DNA of 34,194 nt, taken from contig JAGOOB010000003.1 of assembly GCA_017992725.1 (NCBI GenBank), positions 1 through 34,194 of the forward strand, given 5' to 3'. Both the position numbers and the translations under genes were made by a program. Within the stretch, counting starts at the first letter, position 1, and the number at the start of each line of letters is the position of its first letter. Below are positions 21,442 to 27,941 of the stretch, piece after piece. The notes below the pieces were generated by a model. It saw nothing but the letters and a program-made list of their open reading frames with translations. It was not told where the DNA came from and made no database searches. The DNA is from Candidatus Woesebacteria bacterium. Its GTDB lineage: Bacteria; Patescibacteriota; Microgenomatia; UBA1400; PJMF01.

Positions 21442-22425
21442 ATGTTGAAATATCAATCTAAATTGTTATTTATTCTTTTTTTGCTGACTTGCTTCCTTTG
21501 TAGTTTTAAACCAGCGCAAGCGGCTGGTGAGGTAATGGGCATGCACATTCTCCACCCAGAAGAAATCACTCAAGTCAGAAGAATTTATGATGACGAGGTA
21601 TGGCGTTATGTCACCATTCCGTTGACTTTAGCCGATACTCAGGACTGGGGCCGATGGCAGAATTTTTTTTATCAAGCTTATCAACAGCAATTAATTCCCA
21701 TCATTCGCTTAGCTACTCGATATGACTCAACACATGATTATTGGACTATTCCCAATCGGAAAGAGATAGTCACTTTAATTAGTTTTCTATCCAGCCTAAA
21801 TTGGTATCAGCAAGAGAAATTGGTGATTGTTTTTAACGAAGTGAATCATGCTAAAGAATGGGGCGGTAAAATTGATCCCTTAGCCTATACCTACATCTTG
21901 AAATTTACCAGTAATTGGTTACGTAGTGAAAACCAGAATTTTAAAATTTTACCGGCAGCTATGGATCTAGCGGCCGCTGACCGTTTTCCTAGCATGGAAG
22001 CTTTCAATTATTTAGAAACTATGTATCGACTTGATCCGGAAATTTTTAACTACATTGATTATTGGAATTCTCATTCTTATCCAAATCCAGGATTTTCTGC
22101 TTCACCTAGGAATAATGGTCAGAATTCGCTAAAAGGTTTTACTTTTGAATTAAATTACATCAAGGAAAAGACTGGTCGTGATTTACCAGTATTTATTACG
22201 GAAACTGGTTGGGTATCTCATTATCCAACTAATTTTTATTTAAGTGATTATTATGTTTATGCTTTAGAGCACGTTTGGAGCGATGACCGGATTAAGGCGG
22301 TAACCCCCTTTGTGTTGAAAGGTGATCCTGGTCCTTTTGCAACTTTTAGTTTTTTTGATTTTGAAGATAAGCCAACTATCCACACTTTTGCCTTAAAAAG
22401 AGCGCTAAAAAAATTATCGCCTTGA
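21442..22425 (+). CDS. Secreted glycoside-hydrolase-like (TIM-barrel, clan-A type) protein
   Basis: A 327-residue exported protein with a classical signal peptide (KYQSK, hydrophobic LLFILFLLTCFLCSF, PAQAAG with cleavage after AQA). The mature part looks like a (beta/alpha)8 glycosidase: IVFNEVNHAKEW carries a putative acid/base Glu133 after strand 4 (NE motif) and VFITETGWVS a putative nucleophile Glu254 after strand 7 (ETGW). Both are typical of clan GH-A, and the NSHSYP strand in between also fits. Substrate unknown; cell-surface or host polysaccharide are options. The start is set by the promoter position. It is divergent from the lysozyme-like gene, with overlapping promoters. Confidence 0.72.
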   Translation: MLKYQSKLLFILFLLTCFLCSFKPAQAAGEVMGMHILHPEEITQVRRIYDDEVWRYVTIPLTLADTQDWGRWQNFFYQAYQQQLIPIIRLATRYDSTHDYWTIPNRKEIVTLISFLSSLNWYQQEKLVIVFNEVNHAKEWGGKIDPLAYTYILKFTSNWLRSENQNFKILPAAMDLAAADRFPSMEAFNYLETMYRLDPEIFNYIDYWNSHSYPNPGFSASPRNNGQNSLKGFTFELNYIKEKTGRDLPVFITETGWVSHYPTNFYLSDYYVYALEHVWSDDRIKAVTPFVLKGDPGPFATFSFFDFEDKPTIHTFALKRALKKLSP

Positions 22426-22478
22426 TTTGCCTAAGCAATCCTTTAAAATATTAACTAGTTTCTTAAAATTTTTTTGCT

Positions 22479-22549
22479 GCGGGCGTAGTACATCGGTAGT
22501 ATATCTCCCTTCCAAGGAGAAGAGGCCAGTCCGATTCTGGTCGCCCGCT
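22479..22549 (+). tRNA. tRNA-Gly (TCC)
   Basis: A 71-nt cloverleaf. Acceptor GCGGGCG pairs fully with CGCCCGC, the anticodon arm is TCTCC-CTTCCAA-GGAGA with anticodon TCC, and the T arm is CCAG-TCCGATT-CTGG. The discriminator is T, usual for bacterial tRNA-Gly. CCA is not encoded, unlike tRNA-Glu and tRNA-Leu in this window. Confidence 0.95.
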
Positions 22550-22558
22550 CACTCTCCC

Positions 22559-22588
22559 TTGATTAGTGACTGATATTTCTGCTTTAAT
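22559..22588 (+). promoter_or_regulatory. Promoter of the cation exchanger gene
   Basis: TTGATT (22559-22564), 18-nt spacer, TTTAAT (22583-22588), then 7 nt to the ATG at 22596; leaderless type. Confidence 0.5.
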
Positions 22589-22595
22589 GTAATAG

Positions 22596-23558
22596 ATGAT
22601 CGATTTTTTAATTTTTATTTTGGCAATTTTCTTATTGTGGTTGGGAGCCGAATCTGTTACCAAAGCAGCTATTAAGATTGCTAAAACACTGTCCTTGTCA
22701 GAAAGTTTTATTGGTTTGACGATTGTGGCCATTGGTACTAGTTTTCCCGAAATTGTGATTTCTATCACTGGGGCAGTTCAGAATTTGCGTGGCGAAGAAA
22801 CCAGCCAGATTGTGCTTGGAAATGTGATCGGATCAGGTATGGCTAATTTGGCTCTAATTTTGGGGATATTAGGAATTTTTAAAGTGATTAAATTAAAAAA
22901 GAATGAGCTATTACTCGACATGTTGATGCTAGTGTTGTCTACGACGATTCTTTATCTAGTTAGTCTAGATGGCTTAATTACTATTCAAGACGGAGTTTTG
23001 TTAATTCTTTTTTATTTAATTTATTTGTTGTTTTTAAACCGACAAAATTTAAGAAAACAAACCATCTTATTCAAAAAAAAGCAATTTAAAAAGAAAAAGC
23101 TAAAAAAAATAAAATTAGCTCATCTGGTGCAATTGGCCTTAGGTTTAATCATCCTAACTAAGGCTTCGCAAATGGTTTTAGATAGTGGAGTAATTCTTGC
23201 TGAGAAATTAAATATCAACGAGATGTTGGTGGGTATCCTGCTGGTTGGTCTAGGTAGTAGTTTGCCTGAACTTATGGTTTCGCTGAATGCCGCGCTCAAG
23301 GGTTCAATGGCTTTATCTTTAAATAATTTAATTGGCAGTAATATACTTAATGTTTTCTTAGCCTTGGGAGTCAGTAGCACGATCACTACCTGGGAAGTTG
23401 ATCGCCAAGTAGTGCAGTTTGACATACCCTACTTGTTATTTACTTCGATTGTGGCAGTCTTGTTTTTATTAAGTAAAAATAAATTTGAACGTAATGAGTC
23501 TTTATTGATGATAGCCCTCTATACTATTTTTATAGTATTAAAGATATCTGGTTTTTAA
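22596..23558 (+). CDS. Ca2+/cation antiporter (CaCA family, YrbG-like)
   Basis: A 320-residue membrane antiporter with two inverted alpha-repeats. Repeat 1 is GLTIVAIGTSFPEIVIS with GNVIGSGMANLALILG; repeat 2 is GILLVGLGSSLPELMVSL with NNLIGSNILNVFLALG. The GTS(F/L)PE and GN/NxIGSN cores bind Ca2+/Na+ in studied exchangers, and both acidic residues are kept. About ten hydrophobic helices are visible, split by a very basic cytosolic loop (about residues 150-175, many Lys) that is short compared with eukaryotic exchangers. It would extrude Ca2+ in exchange for Na+ or H+. It follows tRNA-Gly but has its own promoter. Confidence 0.93.
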   Translation: MIDFLIFILAIFLLWLGAESVTKAAIKIAKTLSLSESFIGLTIVAIGTSFPEIVISITGAVQNLRGEETSQIVLGNVIGSGMANLALILGILGIFKVIKLKKNELLLDMLMLVLSTTILYLVSLDGLITIQDGVLLILFYLIYLLFLNRQNLRKQTILFKKKQFKKKKLKKIKLAHLVQLALGLIILTKASQMVLDSGVILAEKLNINEMLVGILLVGLGSSLPELMVSLNAALKGSMALSLNNLIGSNILNVFLALGVSSTITTWEVDRQVVQFDIPYLLFTSIVAVLFLLSKNKFERNESLLMIALYTIFIVLKISGF

Positions 23559-23570
23559 CCAATTGCGTAA

Positions 23571-23576
23571 TATAAT
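23571..23576 (+). promoter_or_regulatory. -10 box of the EpmA-like gene
   Basis: Consensus TATAAT, 9 nt before the ATG at 23586. The -35 position (23548-23553, CTGGTT) is weak. Leaderless type. Confidence 0.45.
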
Positions 23577-23585
23577 AACTTCCTA

Positions 23586-24689
23586 ATGCAAAAAAATTGG
23601 CAACGGATGCGTCAAGATCAATTCTTTAGTGACCAGCTTTTGCTTCGTGAGCAAGTGATCAAGGCAATTAGAAAATTTTTTGATCAGGAAAATTTCCATG
23701 AAGTAGAAACACCACTCTTAGTTAGATCTCCTGGCACAGAACCGTACTTAGAAGTTTTTGCCACTCGTTTGGTCGACGAGCAGGATAAGGCTCAGGAAGC
23801 TTATCTGTTAACCAGCCCCGAATATGCGATGAAAAAATTATTGGTAGCTGGTTTAGAAAATATTTACCAGATTTGCAAAAGTTTTCGCAATCATGAGAGT
23901 TTTGGTGATACCCATAATCCAGAATTTACCATTTTGGAATGGTATCGCTCCCAAGCCGATTACCAAAAAATAATGGATGATTTTGCACGATTGATGCTAT
24001 TTATCAGTCAAGAGTTGCAAAGTTATTATCAACAGCAAAAGGGGGATTTTGCTCAAGCGATTTTAGCTAGGTTGCAAGGCGATAGTGTTGAATATTTGGG
24101 GAAAAAATATTATTTAACTATTCCTTACCCCAAAATGACAGTGGCCGAAGCTTTTGCAAAATATTTGGGAATTAATGATCAACAGTTGTTAGATCGAGAT
24201 CAACTTTATCACTTAGCTCAAGACAAGGGTTATCCCCTAACTGCCAAAGACAGTTGGGATGATTTGTTTTATCAACTTTTTCTTAATGAAATTGAGCCAA
24301 ACTTAGCCAAATTAGCTCAGCCGGTGATAATTTATGATTATCCCCTGTCTCAAGCAGCCCTAGCCAAGAAAAAGAAAAATGATCCTCGATTTGCAGAGCG
24401 GTTTGAAGTTTATTTGGCCGGTTTGGAACTGGGTAATGCTTTTAGTGAATTAACTGATTACCGCGAACAAGAGGAGCGACTCAAGGCAGAACTAGTTTTG
24501 AGAAAGAAATTAAAGAAAACCTCTTATCAACTAGATCAGGATTTTATTGAAGCTCTTAAACTAGGTATGCCAGAGTCAGGAGGAATTGCAGTAGGCGTGG
24601 ATCGTTTAATTATGTTTTTTGCTGGGGTGAATGATATTAACCAAGTGCTCTTTTTCCCTGCTCAGGAAATTTTCCAACAAGTAAGTTAA
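23586..24689 (+). CDS. epmA: EpmA/GenX-like EF-P lysine ligase (class II LysRS paralogue)
   Basis: A 367-residue class II aminoacyl-tRNA synthetase core resembling lysyl-tRNA synthetase without its N-terminal anticodon-binding OB domain, the hallmark of EpmA (PoxA/GenX/YjeA). Motif 1 is FHEVETPLLVRSPGTEPYL, motif 2 is IYQICKSFRNHESFGDTHNPEF (Arg and Glu of the ATP site), and motif 3 is GIAVGVDRLIMFFAG. EpmA attaches (R)-beta-lysine to a conserved Lys of EF-P. The efp gene lies 68 nt downstream and carries that Lys. A complete class I LysRS is encoded at 27942, so this protein is not needed for charging tRNA-Lys. No EpmB (lysine 2,3-aminomutase) is seen here. Confidence 0.88.
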   Translation: MQKNWQRMRQDQFFSDQLLLREQVIKAIRKFFDQENFHEVETPLLVRSPGTEPYLEVFATRLVDEQDKAQEAYLLTSPEYAMKKLLVAGLENIYQICKSFRNHESFGDTHNPEFTILEWYRSQADYQKIMDDFARLMLFISQELQSYYQQQKGDFAQAILARLQGDSVEYLGKKYYLTIPYPKMTVAEAFAKYLGINDQQLLDRDQLYHLAQDKGYPLTAKDSWDDLFYQLFLNEIEPNLAKLAQPVIIYDYPLSQAALAKKKKNDPRFAERFEVYLAGLELGNAFSELTDYREQEERLKAELVLRKKLKKTSYQLDQDFIEALKLGMPESGGIAVGVDRLIMFFAGVNDINQVLFFPAQEIFQQVS

Positions 24690-24707
24690 AATTGTAAGGT
24701 TTTTAGC

Positions 24708-24736
24708 TTGACTTAGCGGTGAAATTGAGCTTTAAT
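24708..24736 (+). promoter_or_regulatory. Promoter of efp
   Basis: TTGACT (24708-24713), 17-nt spacer, TTTAAT (24731-24736). Transcription from about 24743 excludes the upstream GTG at 24719 and supports the ATG at 24758 as the start. Confidence 0.6.
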
Positions 24737-24757
24737 AAGCCGATCAAGAAAACTAAT

Positions 24758-25324
24758 ATGTCAACAGTCAAAGCAGGTAACATCAGAAAAGGGACTTACA
24801 TTTTGTATCACCATGCCCCCCACTATGTGTTAAACGTTAAATTTGTTTCGCCCGGTAAAGGTTCAGCCTTTTCTAAAGTCAAAATGCGCGATATGCGCAG
24901 TGGTTCTAATGTTGAATTTAATTTCAAATCTCATGACACTGTTGAGGAATTGGATATTCAAAGTAAAGAGATGCAATTTTTATACAAATCTGGAGATGAA
25001 GTGATTTTTATGGATCCGCAAAGTTATGAACAGGTGCCAGTACCTGCCAAATTATTAGGGAATCAAGTGGAGATGTTGACTTCGGAAATTAAAGTCTATG
25101 TGATTTTTTATGAGGATAAGGCTTTGGGAGTGAGCTTGCCACCCAAGGTTAAACTAAAAGTGGCTAAGGCTGAAGAAGCAGTGGCTGGGGATCGGCAAAC
25201 GGCTGGTAAAAAGCCGGTGGTGATGGAAACTGGTTTAGTAGTTCAAGCGCCTTTATTTATTAAGAAAGGTGATGTTTTGTCGATCGATACTAGTACCGGA
25301 GATTATGTTTCTAGAGTTAATTAA
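24758..25324 (+). CDS. efp: Elongation factor P
   Basis: Rescues ribosomes stalled at polyproline. With start ATG 24758 the protein has 188 residues, the family length, and the conserved PGKG tip puts lysine exactly at position 34 as in E. coli EF-P (KFVSPGKGSAFSKVKMR). This agrees with the promoter in rejecting a GTG start 39 nt upstream. The three-barrel layout is recognisable: N-terminal KOW-like barrel, EFNFKSHDTVEE, MQFLYKSGDEVIFMD, and the C-terminal OB end FIKKGDVLSIDTSTGDYVSR. The acceptor Lys34 plus the adjacent EpmA-like ligase indicate lysyl/beta-lysyl modification. tRNA-Lys follows 44 nt downstream. Confidence 0.96.
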   Translation: MSTVKAGNIRKGTYILYHHAPHYVLNVKFVSPGKGSAFSKVKMRDMRSGSNVEFNFKSHDTVEELDIQSKEMQFLYKSGDEVIFMDPQSYEQVPVPAKLLGNQVEMLTSEIKVYVIFYEDKALGVSLPPKVKLKVAKAEEAVAGDRQTAGKKPVVMETGLVVQAPLFIKKGDVLSIDTSTGDYVSRVN

Positions 25325-25336
25325 AAAAAATTAGTA

Positions 25337-25342
25337 TATAAT
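25337..25342 (+). promoter_or_regulatory. -10 box upstream of tRNA-Lys
   Basis: Consensus TATAAT, 26 nt before the mature tRNA 5' end. No convincing -35 within the end of efp. Confidence 0.4.
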
Positions 25343-25368
25343 AGACAGTTGTTCATTAAGCACAAAAT

Positions 25369-25442
25369 GGGTCCGTAGCTCAGTCGGTTAGAGCGACAGC
25401 CTTTTAAGCTGTGCGTCCCGGGTTCGAGTCCCGGCGGACTCA
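25369..25442 (+). tRNA. tRNA-Lys (TTT)
   Basis: A 74-nt cloverleaf. Acceptor GGGTCCG pairs with CGGACTC (one G-U), the anticodon arm is ACAGC-CTTTTAA-GCTGT with anticodon TTT, and the T arm is CCGGG-TTCGAGT-CCCGG. Discriminator A. CCA is not encoded. A T-rich stretch follows. It lies between an EF-P lysine ligase and a lysyl-tRNA synthetase gene. Confidence 0.96.
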
Positions 25443-25456
25443 CTTTTTTATTTTTC

Positions 25457-25485
25457 TTGCACTCAGCATTCTTTATAGTTATAAT
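25457..25485 (+). promoter_or_regulatory. Promoter of the PilM-like/LytR_C gene
   Basis: TTGCAC (25457-25462), 17-nt spacer, TATAAT (25480-25485), then 7 nt to the ATG at 25493. A strong promoter that should yield a leaderless mRNA. Confidence 0.7.
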
Positions 25486-25492
25486 TTAGGAT

Positions 25493-27298
25493 ATGCCCAC
25501 AGAAATACGTCTTCTCTATATTTTTAGCGACCTTGCTTATATTGCCAAATTAAATCCGACTAAAAAAGCTCATGAATTTGCGATTAGCGACTTTTACCAA
25601 CTAAATGGTCAGTTTCTCGACGAAAATAGCCTCATTGAAAAAAATATTCAGAAATTGGTGGACAAACTCGAGGCTGGTTCTTATCAGCTGATCCTTCCTG
25701 ATTTTTTGTTTACTAACACCATGGTTAATGTGGAAGTAAAAACTGAGGAAGAAGTTAAAGCATATTTAAAAGATCAGTTATTACCAGATTTAAAAATTGA
25801 TACTGAAGACTTTTATTTAGATACCAATATTTTGAGCAATTACGGTGGAGCATTTAAGGTGCAATTAACCGCTTTAGAGAAAGGGATAATTTTACCCTTA
25901 GTCAAAGCGTTAAAAAATAATCAAGAAGTAAGCATCCAAGCCGTTGCTCCACTAAGTTTTAGCATTAAATCCATCATTAGTCTAGAACCCTCAGTTTCAA
26001 TTTTACAAATCAATCGCGAACTCTACTTAGCTCAACATTATATTGGTGTTGATCAGTGTTTTAATACCTCAATCGATAATGCTAATGACTTTGCGGAAAC
26101 AGTAAAAACTCTCAAAGGAGTTGAACCCAGTTTACAGACTTTATATCTATTATCCGATACCTTAGTTGACAATAAAATTAAAGAAGTTTTGGCCGAAACT
26201 TTACCAGTTCAACAATTGGCTGAACCAGCAGAAGCTGGCGATAAAATTCCCCCCTACCTCAAAAAGATTATTGAAGCTGGGGCTAAAACGATGTCTATTC
26301 CAGATTACTTACTACCACAATTTAGTATTGACCAAGATTATGATAAAGAATTAGCTATGCAACAAGAAAAAGAAGATGAGTTTGATTTAGTAACTAATAT
26401 TACAAAACCTGTCGTCATTGGCGAGGAAGAAACAGAAAAAGCTGAAGAAGAAAGTAAACTAGATATGAAAGATCAGGAGTTAAAGAAAAAAGAAGAAGCT
26501 AAACAAGATAGTCAACAACTTACGGATCAAGAACCAACTGAACCAGAAGTTTTACCAAGTCCCAAAAAAATTGATTTAGCTGAAGTGAATAAGCCGAATG
26601 TTCCAGCAAAAGAATTGCGGCCCAAAACGAAAGAGAGTGTAGATAAAGCAAATGAAAAAGAAGAAACAGAAATTAATTTAGCCCAATTTACTAATTTGGC
26701 TGTTGATCCGTCGGTGCTCAATAAAAAAGCAGCCAAAAAATCTAACGACAAGGAGTCAACCATGTCTAATGTCAAACCGGTTATTAAGAATTCCTCAGAA
26801 GGCAGTGGTGTTTTAAAAATGATTATTATTGCTTTGTTAAGTTTTGTTCTGACGGTCGCTTTAGGTGTGGGTATCGGTTATGGTGTTTTACAGTTAACCA
26901 ATAAACAAGAAGTGCCTGAAGTAGATATTAGCGATGAAGCTGCCAAGGTTACTGAGGAACCCGCACCAAGCCCAACACCAGAACCGGTGGTTATTAATAA
27001 AGAAGACTATCAATTGTTAGTCGTTAATGCGACCGCTAAAGCTGGTTATGCAGGTACTATTGCCAACACTTTAGAGGAAGCTGGTTTTGTCGATGTGGTT
27101 GCGGCCAATGCTAAAGGCGAATACGAAGAAGGCAATTATTTATTGTTGAACGATCTAACAGCGGAACAAGAAGCTAGCAGTCAAGCTTTACTTGCTGAAA
27201 TTGAGCAAATAACTGAACTTGATTGGCAACTGGCAGATGGAATAGCCGTTGAAGACGCTGATGGAAATTATCAAGCGGTGTTGGTTTTAGCTCAATAA
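25493..27298 (+). CDS. Membrane protein: PilM-like N-terminal region, acidic linker, TM helix, LytR_C-type domain
   Basis: A 601-residue protein in four parts. Residues 1-290 are a globular region vaguely like PilM/actin-fold pilus assembly proteins (weak resemblance only). Residues about 295-430 are a Glu/Lys-rich, low-complexity linker. A single membrane helix spans about 443-467 (MIIIALLSFVLTVALGVGIG). After a Pro-rich spacer, residues about 503-600 resemble the LytR C-terminal domain (LLVVNATAKAGYAGTIANTL, then EEAGF). Topology would be cytosolic N-domain and external C-domain. An in-frame ATG at 26762 with its own Shine-Dalgarno starts a second potential product containing only the TM and LytR_C parts. 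Function unknown; a bridge between a cytosolic machine and the envelope is plausible. Confidence 0.6.
   Translation: MPTEIRLLYIFSDLAYIAKLNPTKKAHEFAISDFYQLNGQFLDENSLIEKNIQKLVDKLEAGSYQLILPDFLFTNTMVNVEVKTEEEVKAYLKDQLLPDLKIDTEDFYLDTNILSNYGGAFKVQLTALEKGIILPLVKALKNNQEVSIQAVAPLSFSIKSIISLEPSVSILQINRELYLAQHYIGVDQCFNTSIDNANDFAETVKTLKGVEPSLQTLYLLSDTLVDNKIKEVLAETLPVQQLAEPAEAGDKIPPYLKKIIEAGAKTMSIPDYLLPQFSIDQDYDKELAMQQEKEDEFDLVTNITKPVVIGEEETEKAEEESKLDMKDQELKKKEEAKQDSQQLTDQEPTEPEVLPSPKKIDLAEVNKPNVPAKELRPKTKESVDKANEKEETEINLAQFTNLAVDPSVLNKKAAKKSNDKESTMSNVKPVIKNSSEGSGVLKMIIIALLSFVLTVALGVGIGYGVLQLTNKQEVPEVDISDEAAKVTEEPAPSPTPEPVVINKEDYQLLVVNATAKAGYAGTIANTLEEAGFVDVVAANAKGEYEEGNYLLLNDLTAEQEASSQALLAEIEQITELDWQLADGIAVEDADGNYQAVLVLAQ
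26750..26764 (+). promoter_or_regulatory. Internal Shine-Dalgarno and in-frame ATG
   Basis: AAGGAG (26750-26755), 6-nt spacer, ATG (26762-26764), in frame with the surrounding gene at codon 424. It falls between the acidic linker and the membrane helix. A product of 178 residues would result. Confidence 0.5.
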
Positions 27299-27325
27299 TC
27301 TCGACCAAAATCAGCGATTCGGCAC

Positions 27326-27353
27326 TTGCAAAGAATTAGAAAAACTTTATACT
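27326..27353 (+). promoter_or_regulatory. Promoter of greA
   Basis: TTGCAA (27326-27331), 16-nt spacer, TATACT (27348-27353), 11 nt before the ATG at 27365. An in-frame TTG at 27326 lies inside the -35 and is therefore not the start. Confidence 0.6.
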
Positions 27354-27364
27354 TATGGCCTATT

Positions 27365-27850
27365 ATGTCAAAACAAGTTAAAGACAATCAAGACAAGATC
27401 ATTTTAACCGAAGAGGGTCTAGCTGATTTAAAAGCTGAACTTAAGGATTTAAAAGAGGTGCAGATGCCAAAGGTGGTGGAAAGAATTGCTAATGCTCGAG
27501 ATCAGGGAGATCTCAGCGAAAATTCAGACTATTATTCGGCTCTTGATGAACAAGCTATGCTCAATGTGAGAATTGATCAGATTGAGAATGTGATTGATAA
27601 CGCAAAAGTAGTTAAAGAACAGTCTGGTCATTTAGTGACTTTAGGTTCAAAAGTGCAATTACAATCAGAAAGTAGTAATAAAAAATTCACTTACTCTTTA
27701 GTTGGTCAATATGAGTCAAATCCCGAAGATGGCAAGATTTCTATCGAGTCACCAATCGGGAAATCTCTTTTGGGCAAGAAAAAGGGAGATCAGGTGACAG
27801 TTAAAACTCCGGCGGGAGAATTAAAATATTTAATTTTAGACGTTAGTTAA
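27365..27850 (+). CDS. greA: Transcription elongation factor GreA
   Basis: Binds the RNA polymerase secondary channel and stimulates cleavage of backtracked transcripts. With ATG 27365 it has 161 residues, near the standard 158. The N-terminal coiled coil carries the acidic tip in ARDQGDLSENSDYYSALDEQ (family GDLSENAEY), and the C-terminal FKBP-like domain contains VGQYESNPEDGKISIESPIG and LLGKKKGDQVTVKTPAGE. Upstream in-frame codons contain the promoter and are excluded. A strong terminator follows, so it is monocistronic. Confidence 0.96.
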   Translation: MSKQVKDNQDKIILTEEGLADLKAELKDLKEVQMPKVVERIANARDQGDLSENSDYYSALDEQAMLNVRIDQIENVIDNAKVVKEQSGHLVTLGSKVQLQSESSNKKFTYSLVGQYESNPEDGKISIESPIGKSLLGKKKGDQVTVKTPAGELKYLILDVS

Positions 27851-27873
27851 AAGCAACAAATAAAAAAATAAAT

Positions 27874-27897
27874 AACCCCGCCAAGAGCGGGGTTTTT
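27874..27897 (+). terminator. Intrinsic terminator after greA
   Basis: AACCCCGC (27874-27881) pairs with GCGGGGTT (27887-27894) around a 5-nt loop, ending in TTTTT to 27897. Confidence 0.92.
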
Positions 27898-27901
27898 AGT
27901 C

Positions 27902-27930
27902 TAGATAAAGCCAAATTTTCAGGCTAAAAT
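27902..27930 (+). promoter_or_regulatory. Candidate promoter of the lysS-serS-secA operon
   Basis: TAGATA (27902-27907), 17-nt spacer, TAAAAT (27925-27930), 11 nt before the ATG at 27942. The -35 is weak, but the position directly after the greA terminator and the usual -10-to-ATG spacing support it. Confidence 0.45.
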
Positions 27931-27941
27931 ATGAGAGATTT

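Noticed and set aside
23586-24689. Class II lysyl-tRNA synthetase for tRNA charging
   Set aside because: It lacks the anticodon-binding OB domain, lies next to efp, and a complete class I LysRS is present.
24719-24757. GTG start giving a 201-residue EF-P
   Set aside because: A promoter -10 lies at 24731-24736, and only the ATG at 24758 places the modified lysine at position 34.
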